A DNA stretch of 37,787 nucleotides from Crocinitomicaceae bacterium (GCA_030833265.1 JAURHO010000002.1:1-37787), one strand, 5' to 3'; counted from the first letter of the stretch, positions 1 through 9,937 are shown. Notes: generated by a model from the letters alone, not told the origin. A program made the numbers and translations.

Positions 1-104
1 TCACTCCTAGTTGCGAAAAATGCAACTGGACGTTTTTTAGCTTCGCAATTCAGTTTTCCGCCCCGTATATTTTGTTCTTCCTTTGTCAGACCAAAATGTA
101 TACT

Positions 105-1292
105 ATGAAAACAAAAAAATTACATTCAGCACTTTTATTGGTCGCCATTCTTTTTGGTCTCAACACCACCTATTTGGCGCAAACCAATGCAACTTTAGCG
201 GTTGCTAATCCAAATGTCAATTCTTTAACAATTAAACCAGAAGCTGCAGCGAAAATGATGCGCCTTGAGCTCATTAAGATGAACAAGTACAAGGTTTATG
301 ATGAGTTTGACATGAATGAAATCATCCAAACGAAAGAGGAGTATAAATCAGGTTGTTATGGCCAAAATTGCTTAACAAGACTCGGTGAAGAATTGAAAGT
401 AGACTACGTGATGTCTGGAAGCATTGATGGTCTGGGCAACAAAATTGTCGTGACCGTTAAAATCATCGATGTTAAAAATCAAGCACTTTACAAATCAGCG
501 GTCCGAGAATTTGACAACCAAGAAACAGAAATTCAGCGCATGATCGAGATCGTTCTGTCTGAAATGCACGGCATTACAATAGACAAAGTTACTTTAGATC
601 GCCTGGCCTTTAAAAACGAAATCATCACCTCAAATAATGTGGGTAAAGTAAATAATTCAGGTCCAAGAATTGGTGTGGCTTATCTTACTGGCGATTTAAA
701 TGATTTTGCAACACGTGATGAAAAATACGGGGGTTTGGGTATTCAGCCTTTTGCCTCAATGATTGGTTATCAAATTGAAGGACAGTATGTAGGAACAGAG
801 AATTTCTCAGCACTTGTAGAAGGAATCATCAATGTTTCGGGTCTTGAACAAGGCCAATTTGTTCCTTCTATATCATTGTTAAACGGGTTCCGTTTTGGCA
901 AAGGCAATTGGGAGTTCGCTTTCGGTCCACGCTTTGGTGTGTCAAGTACGTCAATCGGTTATGTAGATGCAAAAGGCGATTTTGGTGTACAAAATGCATA
1001 TTATACGGAACAAGAATGGACTGCTTCAGGTGGGAAAACAAATAAGGATGGTGATTTAATTACGGACCCAGGATTTACTAAAAACTTCGATAAGCGTGGT
1101 GCAAAAACAATGTCAACCTCTTTTTTAATGGCATTTGGAAAAACTTTCCAGGCGGGAGCGCTGAATATTCCGGTCAATATTTTCTATAGCTCTCAAAAAG
1201 GAGGGGGTTATGTAGGTATTAACATGGGTTTCAATGTTCAAAAGAGCAAGCAGCCGATTAACAAAACAACTAGTCCGGGACGTTATTATTAA
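105..1292 (+). CDS. Secreted/outer-membrane protein with an N-terminal CsgG/LpoB-like domain and a probable C-terminal beta-barrel
   Basis: ORF 72..1292; the more plausible start is the internal ATG at 105 (MKTKKLHSALLLVAILFGLNTTYLAQ signal peptide). The N-terminal part (KVYDEFDMNEIIQTKEEYKSGCYGQNCLTRLGEELKVDYVMSGSI) resembles CsgG/LpoB-type folds; the C-terminal part has alternating aromatic/Gly strands. Confidence 0.6.
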   Translation: MKTKKLHSALLLVAILFGLNTTYLAQTNATLAVANPNVNSLTIKPEAAAKMMRLELIKMNKYKVYDEFDMNEIIQTKEEYKSGCYGQNCLTRLGEELKVDYVMSGSIDGLGNKIVVTVKIIDVKNQALYKSAVREFDNQETEIQRMIEIVLSEMHGITIDKVTLDRLAFKNEIITSNNVGKVNNSGPRIGVAYLTGDLNDFATRDEKYGGLGIQPFASMIGYQIEGQYVGTENFSALVEGIINVSGLEQGQFVPSISLLNGFRFGKGNWEFAFGPRFGVSSTSIGYVDAKGDFGVQNAYYTEQEWTASGGKTNKDGDLITDPGFTKNFDKRGAKTMSTSFLMAFGKTFQAGALNIPVNIFYSSQKGGGYVGINMGFNVQKSKQPINKTTSPGRYY

Positions 1293-1354
1293 ACGTTTGA
1301 AGGATTTATTCTATTTAAAATACGCAATTTAAAACAGATTAATTTGCGACTTTA

Positions 1355-1392
1355 AGCGCCCTGGTTCCATAGTTGGCAGGGCGCTTTTTTTT
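1355..1392 (+). terminator. Rho-independent terminator
   Basis: Perfect 9-bp stem agcgccctg (1355-1363) / cagggcgct (1377-1385) followed by an 8-T run. Confidence 0.85.
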
Positions 1393-1467
1393 ATGTCGCT
1401 GTCTCTGCTTAAATTTGCTTGTTAATCCTGAAGTTGTATCTTCAGTGGAACATTTAAAAAACACCTC

Positions 1468-3045
1468 ATGAGCGCCTTGCTCTTTTTATTTATTTTCAAA
1501 TCTTGGTGGCTTTCTGGGCTTTTTGTTTTTGCGCTCCTTATTTTAATCTTGGTTTTTATTCGTAGACGTATTGAATCGAACCGCAGAAATCAAGTAAGGC
1601 TAGAGGTTAAAATTGCAGAACGCACCAAAGAAATCAGGCTCCAAAAGACCAAAATTGAAGAACAAAAAAGATTGCTCGAAGAAGAGAAAAACAAAGTCCT
1701 CGAGCAGCAGGCCTTACTGCAAGTTGAAAAGGACAAAACCGAACAATGGTTGCTGAACACACTGCCTTCGCAGGTTGTGATTGAATTAAAGCGCAATGGC
1801 AAGGTCAAAGCACAGGCCTTCAAGCAAGTTTCAATTATGTTCACTGATGTGGTGGGCTTTACACGAATTTCAGAGTCTATGGCTCCAAGCCGTATTGTCT
1901 CGAAATTGGACGTCCTCTTCCAAAAGTTCGATGAAATCATTCAGGCCAATAACCTCGAAAAAATCAAAACCATCGGGGATGCCTATATGTGTGCAGGTGG
2001 AGTGCCAGTTGAGAACTCTACCAATCCGATTGATGCTTGTTGCGCCGCTTTGCAAATTCAAGCTTTCATGGACAAGCTCAAATACGAGGCCATTGCCGAT
2101 CACGAAGATTATTGGGAAATCCGCCTTGGTATCAATACCGGACCTGTCATTGCTGGAATCATTGGAAATATTCGTTTGGCATATGATGTTTGGGGTTCTT
2201 CCGTGAATTTGGCACAACGCATGGAAATGCTTGGTGAACCTGGTAAAGTCACCATTACAGGTAATACTTTTCAGCACATCGAGCCCTATTTTGAATGTGA
2301 TTACAAAGGAAAAGCGCTGACCAAATCTCGCACGAAAGTTGACATGTACGTCGTGCAGCGCATCAAACCAGAACTTTCGGTCAATGGGGAGGGCTTGATT
2401 CCAAATTCTCGCTTTGAAGAAATCAAAAAGCTACATCATTACAGTTCTATAAAATATTATAAGGCTGAGCACCACGTGATGAACATTTTGGAAAAAAACT
2501 TGCCTGATGGGCTGCATTATCATTCAATTAAGCACACCAAAGATGTCGTCAAGTCCGTTGAACGCATTGCGTTGCTAGAAGGTGTCACCGATGAGGGGCT
2601 TTTCCTTTTGAAAACTGCGGCTATTTTCCACGATGCTGGTTTTATTGAAAAATACGATCACAACGAAACAATTGGTGCAAGAATGGCGCAAGAAATATTG
2701 CCGAAATATGGTTACACTGATCAACACGTCAAAACAATCGTTGAGCTCATTCATGCCACTGAAATTCCACACAAGCCGATTAATAAATTACAAGAAATCA
2801 TTTGTGATGCCGACCTCGATTACTTGGGTCGCGATGACTTCGAAATGATTTCAGATAATTTAAGGAAAGAGCTTACTGAAATGGGAAAAATCAGTGCTAG
2901 AAAAGAGTGGGACGAAATTCAAGTGAAGTTCTTGAATCAACACCAATATTTTACGCAAACTGCGCTACAATCTAGGCAAAAGAAAAAAGCCGAGAACCTC
3001 CAAACCGTGGTCGATCGCTTGGCTGCCGACGCCTATCAGGATTAA
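1468..3045 (+). CDS. Membrane-anchored class III adenylate cyclase fused to a C-terminal HD-superfamily phosphohydrolase domain
   Basis: One TM segment, coiled coil (KIAERTKEIRLQKTKIEEQKRLLEEEKNKVLEQQ), cyclase motifs FTDVVGFT, KIKTIGDAYM, AYDVWGSSVNLAQRM, then HD motifs HYHSIKHT, AAIFHDAGF, HNETIGARM, IHATEIPH, CDADLDYLG. Confidence 0.9.
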   Translation: MSALLFLFIFKSWWLSGLFVFALLILILVFIRRRIESNRRNQVRLEVKIAERTKEIRLQKTKIEEQKRLLEEEKNKVLEQQALLQVEKDKTEQWLLNTLPSQVVIELKRNGKVKAQAFKQVSIMFTDVVGFTRISESMAPSRIVSKLDVLFQKFDEIIQANNLEKIKTIGDAYMCAGGVPVENSTNPIDACCAALQIQAFMDKLKYEAIADHEDYWEIRLGINTGPVIAGIIGNIRLAYDVWGSSVNLAQRMEMLGEPGKVTITGNTFQHIEPYFECDYKGKALTKSRTKVDMYVVQRIKPELSVNGEGLIPNSRFEEIKKLHHYSSIKYYKAEHHVMNILEKNLPDGLHYHSIKHTKDVVKSVERIALLEGVTDEGLFLLKTAAIFHDAGFIEKYDHNETIGARMAQEILPKYGYTDQHVKTIVELIHATEIPHKPINKLQEIICDADLDYLGRDDFEMISDNLRKELTEMGKISARKEWDEIQVKFLNQHQYFTQTALQSRQKKKAENLQTVVDRLAADAYQD

Positions 3046-3058
3046 TCTCTTTTGCGGC

Positions 3059-3769
3059 CTATAAAAAATGCGGAGTCCTTTGTCTTCCCTTATCTTTTTT
3101 GCCCTTTGCCTCAAGTGCATGGCTGTAAGAAAGATTCAGAATGGCTTTGTTTATGGCACCAGGGCTATAAAACCTTTGGTCATAGAGGTAAGCAATTTCA
3201 AGCTCTCCGGCTTTGTTTAATGCTATTGCAAGCCCAACGTTCCAACGTATTCTGTTCATATGATAACCGCGTTGTCCGGTCAATGGGGTGTAAAACAATT
3301 CCATGCCCGCTTGAGGCGTAATTTTTGAATTTTCAAGATTTACAGCAATGCTTGGCTTAAAGCGAAATGCATTATTGAATTCTGAACCGTAATCGGTAAC
3401 AGATTTATTTGCGGAAAATTGATAGCGCATTCTGAAGCCAAATTCAAGGCGATTGACTTGATGAATCAATTGAACGTTGGCATTCAAACGATGTTGTAAG
3501 CCATAGTTGCCAAAATCATCCTTGGAACCAATGAGACGGTAGTCAAGCGATGGACGAATGTACTTATTGAGCTTGTATTTATAAGAAACCTGAGGGAAAA
3601 TGGTTTGTAGCCCCGCAACATCAAAGCGCGTGGTAAGGTCAAGACCTACGCTTTGTTTTTTGTCAATTTTATAGCTTAGACCAAGTTCGTTCCAACTTTG
3701 AAAAACAGTACTGTTTTGTGCCAAAGTGAAAAAAGGCAAGAGCCCAACAAGAAGCAAATAACGCATCAT
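3059..3769 (-). CDS. DUF2490-family outer-membrane protein
   Basis: Signal peptide MMRYLLLVGLLPFFTLAQ; QSWNELGLSYKIDKKQSVGLDLTTRFD...SYKYKLNKYIRPSLDYR...LEFGFRMRYQF typical of DUF2490. Confidence 0.7.
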   Translation of the reverse strand: MMRYLLLVGLLPFFTLAQNSTVFQSWNELGLSYKIDKKQSVGLDLTTRFDVAGLQTIFPQVSYKYKLNKYIRPSLDYRLIGSKDDFGNYGLQHRLNANVQLIHQVNRLEFGFRMRYQFSANKSVTDYGSEFNNAFRFKPSIAVNLENSKITPQAGMELFYTPLTGQRGYHMNRIRWNVGLAIALNKAGELEIAYLYDQRFYSPGAINKAILNLSYSHALEAKGKKDKGRQRTPHFL

Positions 3770-4200
3770 TAACGAGTCACTATGATTTCACCCAAATCGT
3801 TCACCTCGTTTTTGCCCAACTCAATCGTGAACTTTACTGGAACCTTGGTATAGTAGTCGTCATCGTTATTGGTAAGGTTATTTCCCGGGTTGAAAATCTC
3901 GTTGTAGGCAAATACAGTGTAAGTTCCTGGAAATAAGTTATTGATGCTAAAAGTACCGTCGTAATTACATTCGATTTTATCGTCAAAGATGCTGTCTTGG
4001 GTCCCGTAAACAATGTAAATATCTTCTGTTGCACCGGGGTAACTTACGGTTTGGGATAAAACACCGTTGACATAAAGTTTCTCGTTGACAGTTAGTTTAC
4101 CAGTTATCTTGCTTCGCCCTCCTTGACCTTCATATTTTTTACAGGCACTTAAGACGAAAACAGCTGAAAGCAGTAAACTAAAAAATCGAAATTTTTTCAT
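3769..4200 (-). CDS. Small putative lipoprotein with a carboxypeptidase-regulatory-like beta domain
   Basis: Lipobox FVLSACKK; FSINNLFPGTYTVFAYNE resembles CarboxypepD_reg-like folds. Its stop overlaps the DUF2490 start (TAATG). Confidence 0.6.
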   Translation of the reverse strand: MKKFRFFSLLLSAVFVLSACKKYEGQGGRSKITGKLTVNEKLYVNGVLSQTVSYPGATEDIYIVYGTQDSIFDDKIECNYDGTFSINNLFPGTYTVFAYNEIFNPGNNLTNNDDDYYTKVPVKFTIELGKNEVNDLGEIIVTR

Positions 4201-4315
4201 TTGAATTATTTTTTTGACAATGTTAAGAAAAAAACAACTTTTCGAGTGAACTTACGTCTGCTAGTTTGGATAAAAATTGATTATTCAGTAATATTACCAA
4301 GCTAAACTCGCCTTA

Positions 4316-7300
4316 ATGAAACACTTACTACGCTCCATACTTTCCTCCTTGATTTTATGCAGTGCTATACCAGCATTTGGACAAGTAGTGATCAATGAAT
4401 ATTCTTGTTCAAATGTGACAGGAATTGTTGATGCCTATGGGGAACGCGAAGACTGGATCGAGCTCTATAACACAACGGCTGCTTCAGTAGATTTAACGGG
4501 TTGGTTTTTATCTGATAAAGCGACAAACCTAACCAAATGGCAAATCCCGAGTGGAGCCATCAATGCCAACGGTTTCAAAATGGTATTTTGCTCTAAAAGA
4601 AACACGGTAAACGGCACACAGTATCACCCAAACTTTAATTTATCTCAAACCGACGGCGATTGGATCATACTTTCAAATCCTTCTGCCGTGGTCGTGGATT
4701 CGTTTAAAATTGTTCACTTGACCAAAGCCAATCATTCTGTTGGGCGTTCAACGAACGGTGCTATCGATTTTAAATTGTTTACCACACCAACACCAAATGC
4801 CAATAATGCAGGCGGGGTTAACTTTTATCCACCCAAACCTGTTTTTAGTTTAGCACCAGGTTTTTATGCAAGTGCCCAGAGTGTCAGTATCACCTGTGCC
4901 GATCCAACGGCTACAATCCGCTACACCCTTGATGGCTCAGACCCAACCGCCACATCAACGGCCTATGCTGGTCCAATAAATATTCCGAGTACCAAAGTGC
5001 TTCGCGCGGCAGCTTTTGGCACTACTTTATCTTCTTTTACCGAGACCAACACATACTTCATTAATGTCAATCATTCCATTCCTGTCGTTTCTGTATGTTC
5101 TCAAGGCGTGTATAGTTTGGTTGCTAACGGAAGTCAGAATCCGCCTGAACGCATCGGAGCTTTTGAACTTTTTGAACAGGATGGCACTTTTATAGACGAA
5201 AGCGAAGGAGATTTCAACAAACACGGCAATGACTCTTGGGCTTATCAGCAAAGAGGTTTTGATTATGTATGCCGCGATCAATATGGTCAAAATGGCGATA
5301 TCGATCATCAAATTTTCCCGGAAAGGACACGCGATGGTTACCAACGCTTGATTTTAAAACCAGCCGCAAACGATAACTATCCATTTTCTAGCGGTGGCGC
5401 CCATATTCGCGATGCTTATGTGCATACGCTTTCAGACCGTGCTGACCTCAAACTAGATGAACGTACTTGGCGCCCATGTGTCTTGTATTTGAACGGAAGT
5501 TATTGGGGGGTTTACGAAATCCGTGAAAAGGCCGATGACCACGACTTCACAGATTATTATTATGATCAGGATAAGTTCAATTTACATTACTTAAAAACTT
5601 GGGGAGGAACTTGGCAAGAGTATGGCTCTCCGAATGCCCTACCAGCTTGGAATAACCTCAAGAATTATGTTGCTGCCAACAATATGGGAAATCCTGCAAA
5701 CTTTGCGTATGTAGATAGCTTGTTCAGCTGGAAGTCTCTTGTTGATTATTTTGTTTTAAACTCTGTTACTGTAACCACTGACTGGCTAAATTGGAACACC
5801 TCATGGTGGAGAGGCCTAGACACAACAGGAGACCACAAAAAATGGGGCTATGTACTCTGGGATCTCGATGCGACCTTCGGCCATTACATCAATTACACAG
5901 GCGTACCAAGCACCTTACCGAATGCAGATCCATGTAATGTAGAAAACCTACCAAATCCAGGAGGTCAGGGGCATACCGAGATTTTACAAAAGCTCATCAA
6001 TGAAAATCCAATAGTCGAACAATATTATATCGCTCGTTATATTGACCTTTTGAACACGAAGTTGTCGTGTTCGTTCATGATTCCTCTCCTTGATTCCATG
6101 TTGGCCGAAATTGAACCTGAAATGCCGGGTCAAATTGCAAAATGGGGCGGTTCCATGACCACTTGGCAAAACAACGTGTTGGCCCTCAAAAATTATATCA
6201 ATACCAGATGCGTTGCACTTACGCAAGGCCTCATCGATTGTTATCAATTGAGCGGCCCATTCGCAGTAACCTATGACGTCAGCCCAGCCGGAGCCGGCAC
6301 AATTCAAGTAAACTCTGTCAATCCACCGAGCTATCCTTGGGCCTCAAGCTACTTTGGAGGCATTCAAACTTTATTGGTCCCAACGCCAGCGCCTGGTTAT
6401 ATGTTTAGCCACTGGACCGTCACAACGGGGCCATTAGCGCTTCCTGCAACCACTGCCAATAATGCCATTACCATAAACGGTCCTGAAACTATTGTTGCTG
6501 TATTTATTCCAGACAACCCAGACCTAGATGGCGACGGATGTTTAAACGTCGATGAAATTCAAGTTGGCACAGATCCAAATAATCCGGATACCGATGGCGA
6601 TGGCGAAAATGACTGTGCAGAAATTGGTAATGTTACTGCACCTACTGATACCGACGGCGACGGCATCATTGACGCCCTTGAATCATCTATTATTGATACC
6701 GACGGCGATGGCGTAATGGACGAACTCGATCCAAATAACACAGATCCATGTATTCCGAACCCGAATGCTGGCCCTTGTGACCAAGATGGCGATGGACTTA
6801 CTAACACGCAAGAAGGATTAGCAGGAACGAGTCCGACGAATCCAGATACGGATGCTGATGGAATCAACGACGGGACAGAGGTAACAAATGGATCAAATCC
6901 ACTGAATCCTTGTGATCCAGATGACACTTTGCCTGGTTGTCAGATAGACACTGATTTTGATGGCCTCACGGACGCCCAAGAAGGCGTCTTGGGCACCAAC
7001 CCAACCAATCCAGACACAGATGGCGATGGCATCAATGATGGTGCTGAGGTTGCCAATGGCAGTAATCCGCTAGATCCATGCGATCCAGACGGCAGCAGCC
7101 CTGAATGTGCAACCGGCATTTATTTCCCGACTGCATTCTCTCCAAACGGAGTGGGGAATAACCTGAACGAATTTTATCAGGTAATAGCTGGTAAGGATAT
7201 CAAAGAACTCCAATTCAAGGTATTTGACCGCTGGGGAAATCTACTTTATGAATCGGGCAACAAACAATTCAAATGGGATGGCTCCTACAAAGGCAAACCT

Positions 7301-7393
7301 TGCAATAGCGGTGTGTATGCTTATATCTGTGACGTCACCTACGATACTGGTGCCACTAAAAAATTCACGGGTAACATTACCTTGATCAGATAA
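4316..7393 (+). CDS. Secreted CotH-kinase-like protein: lamin-tail domain, chitobiase/hexosaminidase-C-like domain, CotH, thrombospondin-type-3 repeats, T9SS type B C-terminal domain
   Basis: LTD ([27 protein letters not shown]...), [13 protein letters not shown], CotH ([13 protein letters not shown]...[14 protein letters not shown]...[11 protein letters not shown]), acidic DTDGDG repeats, C-terminal [20 protein letters not shown]...[13 protein letters not shown]...FKWDG. Confidence 0.88.
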   Translation: MKHLLRSILSSLILCSAIPAFGQVVINEYSCSNVTGIVDAYGEREDWIELYNTTAASVDLTGWFLSDKATNLTKWQIPSGAINANGFKMVFCSKRNTVNGTQYHPNFNLSQTDGDWIILSNPSAVVVDSFKIVHLTKANHSVGRSTNGAIDFKLFTTPTPNANNAGGVNFYPPKPVFSLAPGFYASAQSVSITCADPTATIRYTLDGSDPTATSTAYAGPINIPSTKVLRAAAFGTTLSSFTETNTYFINVNHSIPVVSVCSQGVYSLVANGSQNPPERIGAFELFEQDGTFIDESEGDFNKHGNDSWAYQQRGFDYVCRDQYGQNGDIDHQIFPERTRDGYQRLILKPAANDNYPFSSGGAHIRDAYVHTLSDRADLKLDERTWRPCVLYLNGSYWGVYEIREKADDHDFTDYYYDQDKFNLHYLKTWGGTWQEYGSPNALPAWNNLKNYVAANNMGNPANFAYVDSLFSWKSLVDYFVLNSVTVTTDWLNWNTSWWRGLDTTGDHKKWGYVLWDLDATFGHYINYTGVPSTLPNADPCNVENLPNPGGQGHTEILQKLINENPIVEQYYIARYIDLLNTKLSCSFMIPLLDSMLAEIEPEMPGQIAKWGGSMTTWQNNVLALKNYINTRCVALTQGLIDCYQLSGPFAVTYDVSPAGAGTIQVNSVNPPSYPWASSYFGGIQTLLVPTPAPGYMFSHWTVTTGPLALPATTANNAITINGPETIVAVFIPDNPDLDGDGCLNVDEIQVGTDPNNPDTDGDGENDCAEIGNVTAPTDTDGDGIIDALESSIIDTDGDGVMDELDPNNTDPCIPNPNAGPCDQDGDGLTNTQEGLAGTSPTNPDTDADGINDGTEVTNGSNPLNPCDPDDTLPGCQIDTDFDGLTDAQEGVLGTNPTNPDTDGDGINDGAEVANGSNPLDPCDPDGSSPECATGIYFPTAFSPNGVGNNLNEFYQVIAGKDIKELQFKVFDRWGNLLYESGNKQFKWDGSYKGKPCNSGVYAYICDVTYDTGATKKFTGNITLIR
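6521..7109 (+). repeat. Intragenic thrombospondin-type-3-like Ca-binding repeats, including a 53-aa tandem near-duplicate
   Basis: Repeated DTDGDG/DLDGDG. Units at 6782-6940 ([53 protein letters not shown]) and 6950-7108 ([53 protein letters not shown]) with a 168-nt period. Confidence 0.9.
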
Positions 7394-7395
7394 TT

Positions 7396-8433
7396 ATGCG
7401 CCCAGAAAATAGAATATTCTTGTTTTGTGCGCTACTCGTACTTTTTTCAAGTGCAAATGCCCAAGATTTTCACCTCACACAAATAGAGCGCAGCGCGCCA
7501 TACCTGAATCCAGCATTTGTTGGTGCCTACAAAGGTTATGAGCGCATTAGTTTACTCAATCGCAACCAATGGATCGGTACGGGCACTCAGTTCTTGACTA
7601 GTTACGGAATGGCCGAATTTACGCCAGGCCGCAACTTATCTAAAGAGCGCGCATATGTCAGTATTGCACCAACCTTTAGCAATGACGTCGGTGGTGACTC
7701 TCGCATGACGCAACGCTCTTTCGGATTAACCGTAAGCGGGCACTTGCCATTGGCTAAGGGACACTGGCTTGACGCAGGATTACAAACGGCTATTCAACAA
7801 CGCAGTGCAGATTTTAGCAAGCTACTCTATTATTCTCAATGGAATGGCTTGAGTCTGGATCCTTCGGTTTTTTCTGGCGAAGAAAATGATTTTGTCAGCT
7901 TTTCTTTCGTCGATGCGGGCTTAGGTTTGGCTTACCGATATGAACCAAATTCAAGAGGTGAGTTGAAGGAAGGTCAGTGGGCACTTACCACAGGGCTTTC
8001 CATGCAGCATGTCAATAAACCTGTATTGCAATACAATTCTTTGTCGGCAGATCGACTTTACCAAAAACTGGTGTCTTATGCGCAGTTTAGTTTAGGCCTG
8101 AATGGTGTTTCCGCCTTGAAATTCAGTTTGGCTTATACCCGACAAGGTAGCCATCAAGAGGCAATTTTTGGCGCACTTTACCGACTCCAAATGCGTGGCG
8201 CATCTCAAATTACAAATGAAGTAAGCAATCGTTTTTTAACTGCTGGTCTATATTTCAGATCGACTGCTGCGCTATCGCCGTACGTCGCTATTGACTTTGG
8301 CGCCCTCGATCTTGGGCTGTCTTATGATGCCGATTTAGGGCGTTTGGCATCGGCATACAGAAATTCTGTTGAAGTGAACCTTAGTTATACTTTCAACAAG
8401 AAGTCTATGTTTAAAGGTAACCGTTTGTTTTAA
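7396..8433 (+). CDS. PorP/SprF-like type IX secretion system membrane protein
   Basis: Signal peptide then QDFHLTQIERSAPYLNPAFVGAYKGYERISLLNRNQW...; typical PorP/SprF opening; starts 2 nt after the CotH gene stop. Confidence 0.88.
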   Translation: MRPENRIFLFCALLVLFSSANAQDFHLTQIERSAPYLNPAFVGAYKGYERISLLNRNQWIGTGTQFLTSYGMAEFTPGRNLSKERAYVSIAPTFSNDVGGDSRMTQRSFGLTVSGHLPLAKGHWLDAGLQTAIQQRSADFSKLLYYSQWNGLSLDPSVFSGEENDFVSFSFVDAGLGLAYRYEPNSRGELKEGQWALTTGLSMQHVNKPVLQYNSLSADRLYQKLVSYAQFSLGLNGVSALKFSLAYTRQGSHQEAIFGALYRLQMRGASQITNEVSNRFLTAGLYFRSTAALSPYVAIDFGALDLGLSYDADLGRLASAYRNSVEVNLSYTFNKKSMFKGNRLF

Positions 8434-9937
8434 GAAAGAGCGTCCACTGCTCGGCCTGTTTTTTATTCATGACCCGTGGAATCTTGTTTTGAGCGCCCAA
8501 TTTATTGATGCTTTCCAAGTAGTCATAGAAAACCTGAGTCGGGATCATTTTTAAACTTGGAGCAGGCATGCTGTGCTTGCGCACATAGGCGTAGTCATCG
8601 TTCACTTTTTGAAGTTCGGCATCTATTTCCAAAATCAGGTCATCTGAGGCAGTTTCGTCATCACAACCAATAAACCAATTGTGCTGATTACTGATTTCGT
8701 CTGCAAAAATGGTGTATTCAGAAAAAGACAAATGATGTCTGTTGCTTACTTGAACCATGCCTTGATTGATGTTGTCTAAAGAAAGGTGCTCTCCACAAAT
8801 ACTGAGATACTGTTTGATGCGCCCTGAAATAATAATTTCTTGCGTGCTTGTATCTACGAAACGCACAAGATCACCGAGCATATAGCGCCACAAACCTGCA
8901 TTGGTACTGATGACAAGTGCGTAGTCAATATTGGGCTTGACTTCACTAATGGTGTAGGCGAGGTGTTTATTTTTGAGTTCTCCTGATTCGGTAAAGTAGT
9001 CTGCATTAAAAGGAATGAATTCAAAGAAAATGCTGTTGTTTAACAGCAGTTTCATGCCTTTTCTTTTAGGACTAATTTGATAGCCGAAGTATCCTTCGCT
9101 TGCCAAGTAAGTGTCCAGTAATATTACGGACTCACCGCACACTTTTTTTAATCTTTCCTTGAACGGATCCATGTAGACGCCGCCGTGAACATATACCTTA
9201 AAGTTTGGCCAAATCTCATGAATATTTTTGAGCTGATAATGCTTGACAATTTCTTCCAAGAGCAGCACACACCAGCTAGGTATGCCTGCCATAATGCCGA
9301 TGTTCCATTTGGGTGCTTGCTCGACCATTAGTGGAAGCTTCGCTTTCCAATCTTTTAAATGGGTTATCTTTTTATTTGGTTTGGCAAAAGGCGCCGCAAT
9401 GAGCGAGGTGTGTTTTTTTAAAATACCGCTGAGGTCACCTTCAAAATGATTACCAACCTTTTTGAGTTTGGTTGAACCTCCAACTGCCAAAACCTTGGAT
9501 CCGTAAAAAGTATCTGATAAATTGAGTTCATGCAAAACCGAAAACTGACGCAAGGAAACCCGTTGAAAAGAGCGGATCATTTCGGTGGTTACCGGAATTC
9601 GTTTACTTGGCGCACCGGTTGTACCAGAGGACAGCGCATAATATTTGATGCGCCCTGGCCAAATATGGTCTTTGGCGCCAATGATGGCATCTTCGAGCCA
9701 ATCTTGATAAAAAGTGTCGTATTCGGTAATTGGAACTTGTTGCTGGTACCGAGAAACGAGATCGGTGCGTAGAAGCAAGCTCGCGAAGTGGTGTGCTAAG
9801 CCAAACTTTGTCTTTTTAGCCACTTCAATGTTTTGTCTGAGGGCCTCTAATTGCTGCTTGTAATCAGGACTTTTGCGCGAAATTCTTTTGAAACTGATCG
9901 CGGTACTCCTTTGAATTAATTTTCCGATGATAGGCAT
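8411..9937 (-). CDS. GH3 auxin-responsive promoter family protein (acyl-acid-amido-synthetase-like)
   Basis: YYALSSGTTGAPSKRIPVTTEM adenylate-forming motif; LWRYMLGDLVRFVD and SISGEHLS-like (SICGEHLSLDNI) motifs typical of bacterial GH3 homologues. Confidence 0.85.
   Translation of the reverse strand: MPIIGKLIQRSTAISFKRISRKSPDYKQQLEALRQNIEVAKKTKFGLAHHFASLLLRTDLVSRYQQQVPITEYDTFYQDWLEDAIIGAKDHIWPGRIKYYALSSGTTGAPSKRIPVTTEMIRSFQRVSLRQFSVLHELNLSDTFYGSKVLAVGGSTKLKKVGNHFEGDLSGILKKHTSLIAAPFAKPNKKITHLKDWKAKLPLMVEQAPKWNIGIMAGIPSWCVLLLEEIVKHYQLKNIHEIWPNFKVYVHGGVYMDPFKERLKKVCGESVILLDTYLASEGYFGYQISPKRKGMKLLLNNSIFFEFIPFNADYFTESGELKNKHLAYTISEVKPNIDYALVISTNAGLWRYMLGDLVRFVDTSTQEIIISGRIKQYLSICGEHLSLDNINQGMVQVSNRHHLSFSEYTIFADEISNQHNWFIGCDDETASDDLILEIDAELQKVNDDYAYVRKHSMPAPSLKMIPTQVFYDYLESINKLGAQNKIPRVMNKKQAEQWTLFLKTNGYL

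Noticed and set aside
1590-2277. ORFs 1590..1940, 1796..2206 and 1870..2277 inside the cyclase gene
   Set aside because: Alternative-frame shadows of a gene with clear conserved motifs.
3052-3321. Plus-strand 89-aa ORF after the cyclase gene
   Set aside because: Antisense to DUF2490 C-terminus; no recognisable features.
6559-6927. Minus-strand 122-aa ORF ([21 protein letters not shown]...)
   Set aside because: Low-complexity antisense shadow of the DTDGDG repeats in the CotH gene.
6521-7109. Possible CRISPR-like or satellite DNA repeat
   Set aside because: In-frame protein-coding Ca-binding repeats with codon-level divergence, not equal spacers/direct repeats.
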